Shown: positions 1-7,267 of the stretch, piece after piece
Layout of the letters: each line of letters opens with the position of its first letter
How positions within the stretch are numbered: the first letter of the stretch is position 1
From: GAS188 sp044445965
Lineage (GTDB): Bacteria; Pseudomonadota; Alphaproteobacteria; Rhizobiales; Beijerinckiaceae
Direction: 5' to 3'
DNA length: 64,000 nt
NCBI GenBank assembly: GCA_044445965.1
Contig: JBIOEJ010000001.1
Coordinates: forward strand, 53,264-117,263
Notes under the pieces: model-generated
What the model saw: only the letters and a program-made list of their open reading frames with translations
The model's database searches: none
What the model was told of the DNA's origin: nothing
Translations under genes and position numbers: made by a program

Positions 1-62
1 TGGAGGCGCCTCGCTAGAGCCCCAGGTCCGATTGAATCGGGCCAGGGGCTAGTCGATTGTTC

Positions 63-112
63 TTGCCGCATTTTCTGCGGCAAACCGGAGGCCACCCCCG
101 CCTTCGCGGGGG
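63..112 (-). terminator. Tandem hairpins downstream of mntH
   Basis: Two perfect stem-loops lie just past the mntH stop: CCCCCGC/GCGGGGG (95-101 with 106-112, loop CTTC) and TTGCCGCA/TGCGGCAA (63-70 with 76-83). They are well placed to end mntH transcription. Neither has a clear U-tract, so intrinsic termination is an inference. The first 60 bases of the window hold a weaker inverted repeat (AGCCCC / GGGGCT) and no gene that I can support. Confidence 0.5.
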
Positions 113-154
113 CATGCTTCGCCGGAAAATGCTCAAGCGTCGCCCGGCTATGGC

Positions 155-1480
155 CTATGAGTCCGACAATCCTGGAATTGGCACGCCTAGCGTCTGCAGG
201 ATCAGGACGGTGTTGAGAATCAGCACCACCGCGGTCCCGAGCAACGCCAATGCCTGGGTCAGCCGGCTATTGGCGAACCGACCCATGATGTCGCTTCGTC
301 GGGTGAACATCAGAAGCGATATCATCGGAAGCGGGAGGGCAATGCTGAGCACGACTTGGCTGATGACGAGCGCATTGGTCGCGTTGACACCGAGTGCGAC
401 CACGACGAAGGCCGGCACCATGGTGACGAGCCTTCGGACCCAGATCGGGATTCGGAACCCGACGAAGCCCTGCATGATCATTTGCCCGGCCATCGTGCCG
501 ACCGCCGAGCTCGACACTCCCGAGGCGAGGAGTGACACCAGGAACACGCCCGCGGCCCCGATGCCGAGCAAGGGCGTCAAAGTCTGATAGGCCGTTTCGA
601 TCTCCGCCACCTCGCTGTGGCCGGCATGGAAGGCGGCGGATGCCATCATCACCATCGCCATATTCACCAGGCCGGCGAGGGCGAGCGCGATGATGACTTC
701 CTGGTTGGAGAAGCGCAGGACTTTTCGCCGCTCGTTCTCGTCGCGGACCGGCGTGCGGGTCTGCGTCAGCCCGGAATGCAGATAGATGGCGTGCGGCATG
801 ACCGTTGCGCCGATGATGCCGACGGCCAGCAGCAACGCCCCGGCATCGGCCAGCTGCGGCATGACCGAATGCACTGCCGCCGAAGCCCAATCGACCGGAG
901 CGATGAACATCTCGACGAGGTAACAAAGGCCGATGATACCGACCAGGGCGCCGATAATCAGCTCGATCGGCCGGAAACCGAAGCCTTCGAACATCAATAT
1001 GCCGTAGGTCGCGATCCCCGTGACGACCATCCCGGCAAGGAGCGGCATATGGAACAGTAGAGAGAGCCCGATGGCACCGCCGAGGAACTCGGCCAGATCG
1101 GTCGCCATGGCGGCGACCTCGCTGACGACCCACATCGCCAAGACCACCGGACGCGGGAAGTGCTCGCGGCACATCTGTGCCAAGTTTCGTCCAGTGACGA
1201 TGCCGAGCTTGGCGGAAAGGGCCTGGAACAGCATCGCGATCACGTTCGCGAGCAACACCACCCAGAGCAGCCCATAGCCGTATTTTGCCCCCGCCTGGAT
1301 GTTGGTCGCGAAATTCCCGGGGTCCATATAGGCGATCGAGGCGATCACGGCCGGACCGGCGAAAACCAGATACGCGCGCAGCCCGCCGCGCCGGCCTGCC
1401 AGCAGCTGGGAAGCCGCCGAGACGGTTCGTTCGGTCAATGACCCTCGCTTCGGCACAGCTTCGGTGATCGTCGGGGGCAT
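155..1480 (-). CDS. mntH: NRAMP-family divalent metal (Mn2+/H+) transporter MntH
   Basis: Proton-coupled importer of Mn2+ (and Fe2+) in the cytoplasmic membrane. The 441-residue protein has the usual NRAMP length and about 11 hydrophobic helices. The helix 1 metal-site motif is visible as DPGN (Asp53) and the helix 6 motif as MPH (228-230), both hallmarks of the family. The ATG at 1480 has a GAAGG-like ribosome site a few bases upstream. An MntR-box-like palindrome begins only 15 bp upstream of the start codon and faces the divergent mntR gene, so repression by Mn-loaded MntR is likely. About 35 residues precede the first helix, so a later start is possible. Family assignment is near certain; Mn preference is inferred from the MntR neighbour. 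Confidence 0.95.
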   Translation of the reverse strand: MPPTITEAVPKRGSLTERTVSAASQLLAGRRGGLRAYLVFAGPAVIASIAYMDPGNFATNIQAGAKYGYGLLWVVLLANVIAMLFQALSAKLGIVTGRNLAQMCREHFPRPVVLAMWVVSEVAAMATDLAEFLGGAIGLSLLFHMPLLAGMVVTGIATYGILMFEGFGFRPIELIIGALVGIIGLCYLVEMFIAPVDWASAAVHSVMPQLADAGALLLAVGIIGATVMPHAIYLHSGLTQTRTPVRDENERRKVLRFSNQEVIIALALAGLVNMAMVMMASAAFHAGHSEVAEIETAYQTLTPLLGIGAAGVFLVSLLASGVSSSAVGTMAGQMIMQGFVGFRIPIWVRRLVTMVPAFVVVALGVNATNALVISQVVLSIALPLPMISLLMFTRRSDIMGRFANSRLTQALALLGTAVVLILNTVLILQTLGVPIPGLSDS

Positions 1481-1495
1481 ACAGCACCTTCGCTA

Positions 1496-1517
1496 ATTTG
1501 TAGCCTTTGCTATATTA
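1496..1517. promoter_or_regulatory. MntR box 1 (mntH operator)
   Basis: The core TAGCCTTTGCTA (1501-1512) is a palindrome with AT-rich flanks. Its reverse complement, TAGCAAAGGCTA, matches the core of the known E. coli MntR box (ATAGCAAAGGCTAT). It ends 15 bp before the mntH start, so bound repressor would block the promoter or leader. Confidence 0.8.
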
Positions 1518-1552
1518 GAAGATACATGCGGGCCTTGGAATGTCAACCCACA

Positions 1553-1574
1553 AAGTGTAGCTATGGCAACAATT
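1553..1574. promoter_or_regulatory. MntR box 2 (degenerate, mntR side)
   Basis: TAGCTATGGCAA (1558-1569) repeats the TAGC-N4-GC(T/A)A pattern of box 1, with centres 57 bp apart. It is closer to mntR and could give autoregulation or cooperative binding. It is a weaker match than box 1. Confidence 0.5.
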
Positions 1575-1651
1575 TAGTGGGTAGGTTGAAAACCGCGTCC
1601 GTTCGGCGCAAGGCTGGGCCCGCCGACATCAGCCAGTGGGGAGGCGCGAAG

Positions 1652-2134
1652 TTGCAAAATCCGAAGGATGAGCGGGTTACCGCGGAGCTTCCGCCCGAGC
1701 TGACCCAGGCGCGCCGGTTCGGGAAGACTCGTTCGGCGCAATCGGCGGCGCTGCTCGAGGACTATGTCGAGCTGATTGCGGATCTGTTGGCCAGCAGCGG
1801 CGAGGCGCGCCCGACCGATGTGGCGCGCCGCCTAGGCGTATCCCACGCGACCGCCATCAAGACGATCTCGCGGTTGAAGCGAGAGGGGCTGGCGACGGGC
1901 CGCCCTTATCGCGGGGTGTTCCTGACGCAAGCCGGAGAGGCGCTAGCCGAACGGATGCGAGCCCGGCACAGGCTCGTGGTGAACCTCCTTGTCGCGCTTG
2001 GCGTCCCGACCGAGATTGCCGAAGCCGATGCCGAAGGCATCGAGCATCACGTTTCCGAGACGACGCTGAGAGCCTTCGCTCACTTCGTGCGATCGCCCGG
2101 AGCGCCGATCCCCGGCTTCTCCGCGGATGGCTGA
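1652..2134 (+). CDS. mntR: Manganese-dependent regulator MntR (DtxR family)
   Basis: Metal-sensing repressor. I place the start at TTG 1652 because GGGGAGG lies seven bases upstream; the frame stays open further up, but that part does not look like DtxR sequence. The product is 160 residues. An N-terminal winged helix (around ARPTDVARRLGVSHATAIKT) is followed by the dimerisation/metal segment with DAEGIEHHVS, which carries the Glu/His ligand cluster of this family. There is no C-terminal SH3 domain, as in MntR rather than DtxR/IdeR. It is divergent from mntH across two MntR boxes. Expected role: repress mntH, and perhaps itself, when Mn2+ is sufficient. Confidence 0.9.
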   Translation: MQNPKDERVTAELPPELTQARRFGKTRSAQSAALLEDYVELIADLLASSGEARPTDVARRLGVSHATAIKTISRLKREGLATGRPYRGVFLTQAGEALAERMRARHRLVVNLLVALGVPTEIAEADAEGIEHHVSETTLRAFAHFVRSPGAPIPGFSADG

Positions 2135-2265
2135 ATCTTGAACGAGGCGCTCGAGCGCCGTGACGGGAAAGAACGATTGATGAGAATGTCTCGCGGCTAT
2201 TGCCATTCAGAATGGCTGGTGGATATGTCGGCATTCTTTTGGTGCATTCGGACGGCATGGCTGGC

Positions 2266-3732
2266 ATGAGATCGAACGCCGTTGTCTCGGCGACCGCGGC
2301 GGCGGTTCTGGCCTTTGCCTGGGCTCCGGCTTTCGCCGATACCGGGCCTTGCGACGTGCCGCAAGGGCCGCCCCAATATCCCGACAAGTTCGATTGGAAC
2401 GGCGGCACCTATCTCCTCGGCGACGCCGGCGGCGTACGCGGCAAGGGGCAGGAGGCGGGCATCAACCTGTGCGCCTGGTTCAATGGCTCGGTCTACGACA
2501 ATCCGCGCGGCGGGATCAAACACGGCGCCCTGGGAGAGGGGCAGATCTTCTCCTGGATCGATATCGATCTCGGCAAGTTCACAGGCCTCGATCCCCTCAA
2601 AGATACCTTCATGCACGCGGCGATGTGGGAGACATTCGGGCGCGCCATGACCTTTCGCGAGGTCGGCGCTTTCTCGACCGTCACCTTCTTCGAGCAGTTG
2701 TCCACGACGAGGCTCGCCACCTTCTGGGGGGAGAAGCGCTTCTTCGACGGCAAGCTGAGCATTCGCGCCGGCCAGCTCGACGTCGATGACGAGTTCATCA
2801 TCTCGCCCACCGCCACCGCCTTCATCAACAGCACCTTCGGATTTCCGGGCTGGACCGCGGCCGATCTGCCGGGCGGCGGCGTCGCCTATCCGCTCTTCGG
2901 ACCAGGAGCGCGGGTGAAGCTTGCTCCGACCGATGCCGTGACCTTGATGGCCGGCGCCTATACGGGCGATCCGGCCGGAAGAAGCAACCCCGTTCCCCAG
3001 CTCGCCAACCGCTTCGGCACGACCTTCAACCTGAACGCGGGGACATTCTGGATCGGAGAAGCGGCGTATTCCACCGCTTATCCGAATTCAGGCGTCTCGT
3101 TGCCTGGCACCTACAAGATCGGCGCGTGGTACGAGACCGCGCATCGCTTCAACGACCTGCACATCGACAATTTCGGCATGTCGCTTGCCGATCCGAATTC
3201 GACCGGCGTGCCGAGGCGCTACGACAATGATTGGGGCGTCTACGCGATCATCGACCAAACGATCCTGCCGGGAGACAAGGACGGCGTCCACAAGCTTGCC
3301 TCCTTCGTGCGCGTCGGTGCGAGCCCCGGCAACCGCAACCTCGTCAGCCTCTTCGTCGATGGCGGCCTCACTTTCACAGGGCTGATCCCATTTCGGCCGA
3401 GCGATCTCGTCGCCATAGGGGCGGTCTATGACCGGATCAGCGACGCCGCCGGCGCGTTCGATCGCGACACCCGCCTCTTCGCAGCCGCCGCGGCGATCGC
3501 TGATCCATCTTCCTTCGTTTTTGCGCGAACCCCCTTCGCGCCGGTGCGCGATCAGGAGGTGATGGCCGAGGCGATCTACACCATCAATGTCACGCCCTAT
3601 TGGACCGTGGATTTCGACGCCCAGCACTTCTTCCATCCCGGCGGCCACGTGCTCGTCACCACCGGTCCGAATGCAGGAAAGATCGCGAAGGACGCGACGG
3701 TGTTCGGCCTCAACACGCAGATCAAATTCTAA
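2266..3732 (+). CDS. OprB-family outer-membrane porin
   Basis: Predicted beta-barrel of the carbohydrate-porin (OprB) type, 488 residues from ATG 2266. A signal peptide (MRSNAVVSA through APAFA, cleavage before DTGPC) and a C-terminal strand ending in KF fit export to the outer membrane. Motifs such as FSWIDIDLGKF and the alternating aromatic barrel strands in the C-terminal half are OprB-like. The start is uncertain: ATG 2257, ATG 2212 and TTG 2200 are in frame, and GGACGG lies ten bases before 2266. It follows mntR by about 130 bp in the same direction. Because it sits with mntR/mntH it may pass metal rather than sugar, as the Bradyrhizobium Mn porin MnoP does; that is inference. Confidence 0.75.
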   Translation: MRSNAVVSATAAAVLAFAWAPAFADTGPCDVPQGPPQYPDKFDWNGGTYLLGDAGGVRGKGQEAGINLCAWFNGSVYDNPRGGIKHGALGEGQIFSWIDIDLGKFTGLDPLKDTFMHAAMWETFGRAMTFREVGAFSTVTFFEQLSTTRLATFWGEKRFFDGKLSIRAGQLDVDDEFIISPTATAFINSTFGFPGWTAADLPGGGVAYPLFGPGARVKLAPTDAVTLMAGAYTGDPAGRSNPVPQLANRFGTTFNLNAGTFWIGEAAYSTAYPNSGVSLPGTYKIGAWYETAHRFNDLHIDNFGMSLADPNSTGVPRRYDNDWGVYAIIDQTILPGDKDGVHKLASFVRVGASPGNRNLVSLFVDGGLTFTGLIPFRPSDLVAIGAVYDRISDAAGAFDRDTRLFAAAAAIADPSSFVFARTPFAPVRDQEVMAEAIYTINVTPYWTVDFDAQHFFHPGGHVLVTTGPNAGKIAKDATVFGLNTQIKF

Positions 3733-3805
3733 AAAACGCGGGCGCTCGTTCTCGCGCTTCCGGAGTGTTGGCGGGGCGCGCCGGCGGTGCACCTATGAGC
3801 CCTGG

Positions 3806-5224
3806 TCAGCCATGCGTAGATGCCTGCCCATCGCCGCCTCCCCCTTGGCGGTCGGCTCGGCGTATCAGGCTTTGCAGGCGCATATCGAGGGAATCGCGCA
3901 CCAGTTGGTATGCGAGCCGGAAGGCGTCCATGCCGTCGTCGCTGACGGTGCCGTCCTTGAGCCCTACCAAGACGCGCTTCAGAAGGGCCTCGACCTCATC
4001 CTGAATCGCTTCCAGCGCCTCGACCGAGCTCGCCTCGTCGATCTTTTCCCCGATCTCTATGACCGCGGTCGAGAGCTCCACCGCCGGCGTCGGCCTGATG
4101 CGCGTGACGGCCGAATAAAGGCCCGCGAAGATCGAGGCGATGATGCTGCCGCTGCCCATCGCCAGGTAGAAGATGTCGCTGTAGCGATCGAAGAAGGTCT
4201 TCGTGTCGTCATTGATATATTGGGCAGCGCCCGGATGAGCGACGATGAAGGCGTCCTTGTCGGTATCGGCGGGTTCGATCTTGGTTGCGAATTCCCTCTC
4301 GATCGCAAGGTCGGCCTTGTTCTCGTACAATACGCGTGCGAGCTCGCTGACGGTCGCCTCGGATAGCTTGTCGCGCGCCACCAGCATCCATTCGAGGCCG
4401 ACCGTGTCGAGATCATCGTCGGGAATGAGCGGCGCGGCCGAGAGCAGCCCGGCCTCGAGCGTTTCGGCGAAGGTGCCCGGGCTCTTGCGTTCAATGGCCT
4501 TGGCTTCGGCGACCGGGTCGAGCGTGAAGCCGCCGGGACGCTTTGCCAGCTCCTTATAGCGCTTATCGCTTGCGATCCTCGACAAGGGCTCGAGCGTTAT
4601 GACCGCCTGATAGGCGCCGGGGGCGAGAAGCTTGTCGAGGGCGGCCTCCGGAGGCTGCGCCTCGATCGTCATGCCGGTCGTCGAGATATCGGAGAGTTCG
4701 AGCAGTCGCCGCAAGAAGCTCTCATTGCTCCCGTCCGCGCCGATGACCGCGATTTTCTTGCCGCGCAGGTCGGCGAGCGCCTTGATCTTGCTGCCTTTCG
4801 GGCCAAGCATGAGCAGCACCTCATGCTCCAGGATGGCCACGGCACGCGCGTGATTTGGGACCTTGGCGTCGGTTCGCAGCACGGCGAGGTCGGCTTGCCC
4901 GCGACCGAGGCGGTTCAGCGCCTGGGCGGCATCAGGCGCCGGCACGACCGAGACGCGCAGAGTGCGGCTGTTATCGGCGAGCACCGCGGCGAGGTTTGCC
5001 GCGAATTTCGCCTCGATGCCTCCCTCCGGGCCGGCAACGAAGGTCAGGGTGGTGGCGTGACCGATCCAGGCGCGTGCGGCCCAGACGGTAAGCCCGGTCA
5101 GGATCAGCGTGAGGAAAGCGAAGAGCACGATCTGCGTGCGATTGCCGATCGGTGCACGCGTGTTGGCCATCGCCTTGCGGGCAGTGATCAGCGTAACGGC
5201 GCGACGGCCGGAGAGGGAGCCCAT
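3806..5224 (-). CDS. Membrane-anchored TAXI-family solute-binding protein
   Basis: 472 residues from ATG 5224, which has GAGGA eight bases upstream. One N-terminal membrane helix (about 31-51) is followed by a periplasmic TAXI/TRAP-type binding domain (FVAGPEGG, then QADLAVLRTD, DLRGKKIAVIG). A second helix (about 352-373) and a cytoplasmic tail of about 100 residues, rich in acidic and helical sequence, complete it. TAXI proteins normally deliver solutes to a TRAP permease (DctQM), but no such permease lies here. The start is 11 bases past the stop of an MFS gene on the same strand, so the two are probably co-transcribed and may work together. The solute is unknown. The gene is convergent with the porin (74 bp gap). 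Confidence 0.8.
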   Translation of the reverse strand: MGSLSGRRAVTLITARKAMANTRAPIGNRTQIVLFAFLTLILTGLTVWAARAWIGHATTLTFVAGPEGGIEAKFAANLAAVLADNSRTLRVSVVPAPDAAQALNRLGRGQADLAVLRTDAKVPNHARAVAILEHEVLLMLGPKGSKIKALADLRGKKIAVIGADGSNESFLRRLLELSDISTTGMTIEAQPPEAALDKLLAPGAYQAVITLEPLSRIASDKRYKELAKRPGGFTLDPVAEAKAIERKSPGTFAETLEAGLLSAAPLIPDDDLDTVGLEWMLVARDKLSEATVSELARVLYENKADLAIEREFATKIEPADTDKDAFIVAHPGAAQYINDDTKTFFDRYSDIFYLAMGSGSIIASIFAGLYSAVTRIRPTPAVELSTAVIEIGEKIDEASSVEALEAIQDEVEALLKRVLVGLKDGTVSDDGMDAFRLAYQLVRDSLDMRLQSLIRRADRQGGGGDGQASTHG

Positions 5225-5235
5225 GGCTTTGGTCC

Positions 5236-6702
5236 TCAGCCTGTCGGCTCGTCCCGCATGGCGCGCTGGATGGGGATGAGCCAGCTCGTGGCGAAAGCCA
5301 GGATGGCGAGCGCCAGAACGCCCCAATAGGTCAGGTGCAGCGCCTGGGCGAGGACGCCCCGCAAGAGCGGATCGCCGGCCGTGTCCGATAAGCCGGACGG
5401 GCGTTCCAGCACCTCGCGCATCCGACCCGCGGTTTCGCCGCTCGCGAAGCGGGCGATGCCGATATTGAGGATGGCGCCGAGAAAGGTCGCGCCGAGCGTC
5501 GTTCCGAGGCTGCGGGCGAAGATGTTGGAGGCGGTCGCGCTGCCCCGCATCGACCATTCGACGCTGTCCTGGATCAGCACGATCGAGGTGAGGCTCAACA
5601 ATCCCATGCCGGAGCCCATCACGAAGGACCCGACACCTGCAAGCGCAGGGTGGCTTTGCGGCGTCAGCAACAAGAGGAGCGTCGCCCCGAGCGGGAACAG
5701 CAGGCTGCCGCCGCGCAAGGTGTTGCGGATGCCGAAGGCTCGGTAGAGGCGGCTGGAGAAGGTCACTGCGAGCGGCCAGCCGACGACCAGCATGGTCAAG
5801 GTGAAGCCCGCGACGATCGGCGAGCGCCCCAAGACCCCCTGCACATAGAGCGGCAGGATGGTGGTCAGCCCGATCAGCGCCATGCCGGCGAGCAGGCTCG
5901 CCGAGTTGCAGGTCGCGATCAGCCGCCGGCTCCAGAGAGAGAGCGAGATCATCGGCTCGGCGGCGCGTCCTTCATGCCACAGGAACAGGGCGGTGCTCGC
6001 CGCGAACAGCAGGCCCAGCGCCGAAAGCGTCGCGGCCGAGGCGCTGGTCTCGGTCAGGATGATCAACAGCGACACCACGGCGACCGAGAACAGCGCCGCG
6101 CCCAGATAATCGATGTTTCGCCCGCGATGCTCGACCGTCTCGTGCAGGAACAGCATGAAGCCGGCGATGGCGAGGAAGCCGATCGGAATATTCACCCAGA
6201 AGATCCAGGCCCATGAGACATTGTCGACGATGATGCCGCCGGCGAGCGGCCCGACCACCCCGGATATCCCCCAGACGCTCGCCAGGAAGCCCTGTATCTT
6301 GCCGCGCTCCTCGAGCGTGTAGAGGTCGCCGATCACCGTCATCGTGACGGGCTGGATGGCGCCGGCGCCGAGCCCTTGCAGCAGCCGGAAGAGGATGAGG
6401 GAGGGCATCGACCAGGCGAAACCGCACAAAAGCGAAGCGAACAGGAAGAACAGGATGCCGCCGATCAAGATGGGCTTGCGGCCGAAAATGTCGGACAGCT
6501 TTCCGTAGATCACCGTCATCGTGGTTTGCGCGAGCAGGAAGGCCGAGAACACCCAGCTGTAATAGGCGAAGCCGCCGAGCTCGCCGACGATGCGCGGCAT
6601 GGCGGTCGCAACGATGGTGGCCTCGATCGCACCCATGAAGGTCGCGAGCATGATCGAGGCCACGACGAGCGGCCGCCGGCTGCGAGGTGTTTGCGACGAC
6701 AT
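5236..6702 (-). CDS. MFS transporter, EmrB/QacA-type (probable multidrug exporter)
   Basis: Start set at ATG 6702 (GGGGG just upstream), giving 488 residues; the frame runs on upstream but that part is arginine/proline-rich and overlaps repeats. Fourteen hydrophobic segments are expected. The motif GKLSDIFGRKPI between helices 2 and 3 is the MFS signature A, and GISGVVGPLAGG near helix 5 is the antiporter motif C typical of drug exporters. It would exchange protons for a hydrophobic substrate at the inner membrane. A downstream TAXI-type protein follows after 11 bp. No HlyD/EmrA-like adaptor is present. Confidence 0.85.
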   Translation of the reverse strand: MSSQTPRSRRPLVVASIMLATFMGAIEATIVATAMPRIVGELGGFAYYSWVFSAFLLAQTTMTVIYGKLSDIFGRKPILIGGILFFLFASLLCGFAWSMPSLILFRLLQGLGAGAIQPVTMTVIGDLYTLEERGKIQGFLASVWGISGVVGPLAGGIIVDNVSWAWIFWVNIPIGFLAIAGFMLFLHETVEHRGRNIDYLGAALFSVAVVSLLIILTETSASAATLSALGLLFAASTALFLWHEGRAAEPMISLSLWSRRLIATCNSASLLAGMALIGLTTILPLYVQGVLGRSPIVAGFTLTMLVVGWPLAVTFSSRLYRAFGIRNTLRGGSLLFPLGATLLLLLTPQSHPALAGVGSFVMGSGMGLLSLTSIVLIQDSVEWSMRGSATASNIFARSLGTTLGATFLGAILNIGIARFASGETAGRMREVLERPSGLSDTAGDPLLRGVLAQALHLTYWGVLALAILAFATSWLIPIQRAMRDEPTG

Positions 6703-6740
6703 GAGGCCCCCATATGCGGCTGTGGGCCGGGCCGGCCAAG

Positions 6741-6819
6741 CCCTTGGGTCTGATACTCCTCGGGTCCGACAGCCCTTGGGTGCGGAGCCGATCGGCGCAA
6801 GCCTTATCGCAGGCTTGCG
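6741..6819. promoter_or_regulatory. Imperfect triplicate repeat and inverted repeat upstream of the MFS gene
   Basis: Three imperfect 15-17 bp units (6741-6757, 6758-6772, 6773-6787) share a C(C/T)TTGGGTC or CCTCGGGTC core. They are followed by a perfect 9 bp inverted repeat, CGCAAGCCT / AGGCTTGCG (6796-6804 with 6811-6819). The position 40-115 bp before the MFS start suits a promoter/operator, but no regulator is adjacent. The 565 bp between the MFS start and the GYF gene otherwise hold only the two palindromic repeats listed next. Confidence 0.4.
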
Positions 6820-6885
6820 GCCAATTCGGCAACCTCGCGCACGCAAGGCTTAAGAGATCCGGCTGGAATGCGAGCAGGCGCGCCC

Positions 6886-6957
6886 TGTGCAGCGAATCCG
6901 AAATTCGCATCACATTGGAGCAACGCGCGGGGCGAATTTCGGATTCAAAAGCTGCAC
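6886..6957. repeat. Dispersed palindromic repeat, copy 1
   Basis: GTGCAGC-GAATCCGAAATTCGC (6888-6909) is inverted as GCGAATTTCGGATTC-aaaa-GCTGCAC (6932-6957), making a long hairpin. About 33 bases of the left half (6886-6919) recur inverted at 63001-63036 with one indel, so this is a dispersed REP-like element rather than a local operator. Confidence 0.75.
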
Positions 6958-6973
6958 TAGCAAGTTATTGTTT

Positions 6974-7053
6974 CTAGTGTGGTTTTCGAATTTGAAGTGC
7001 CTACGGCGCGCATGCCATCCATGTGATAGGGAACTTCAAATTCACCACACTGG
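6974..7053. repeat. Second palindromic element
   Basis: Arms TAGTGTGGT-(TTTC)-GAATTTGAAGTGCC (6975-7001) and GGAACTTCAAATTCACCACACTGG (7030-7053) are inverted copies differing by an insertion and a few bases, around a 28 bp loop. It lies immediately next to the previous palindrome. The following 214 bases (7054-7267) hold no gene or signal that I can support. Confidence 0.6.
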
Positions 7054-7267
7054 CCGATCGCCTCACCGGCACGGCTCAGAAGCGCGGCGGGAACCTCAAA
7101 GAATTGCGAGACCTTCGCGGACCACATTGTATGCCCGCGCGTGATCGCACCGCCCGGCGGACATGACAAGAGATCCCCTGCCGAAAATTCCGCAAAGTCT
7201 CGCCTGCAGGATAAGGAAGAAGGCGCCGGCGCACAGAAGAGGGCGCCGGCTCCATGGTGGAGGAGGC

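Noticed and set aside
3806..5557. 583-residue version of the TAXI protein starting inside the MFS gene
   Set aside because: The extension is a shadow of the MFS 3' end; ATG 5224 has a good ribosome site.
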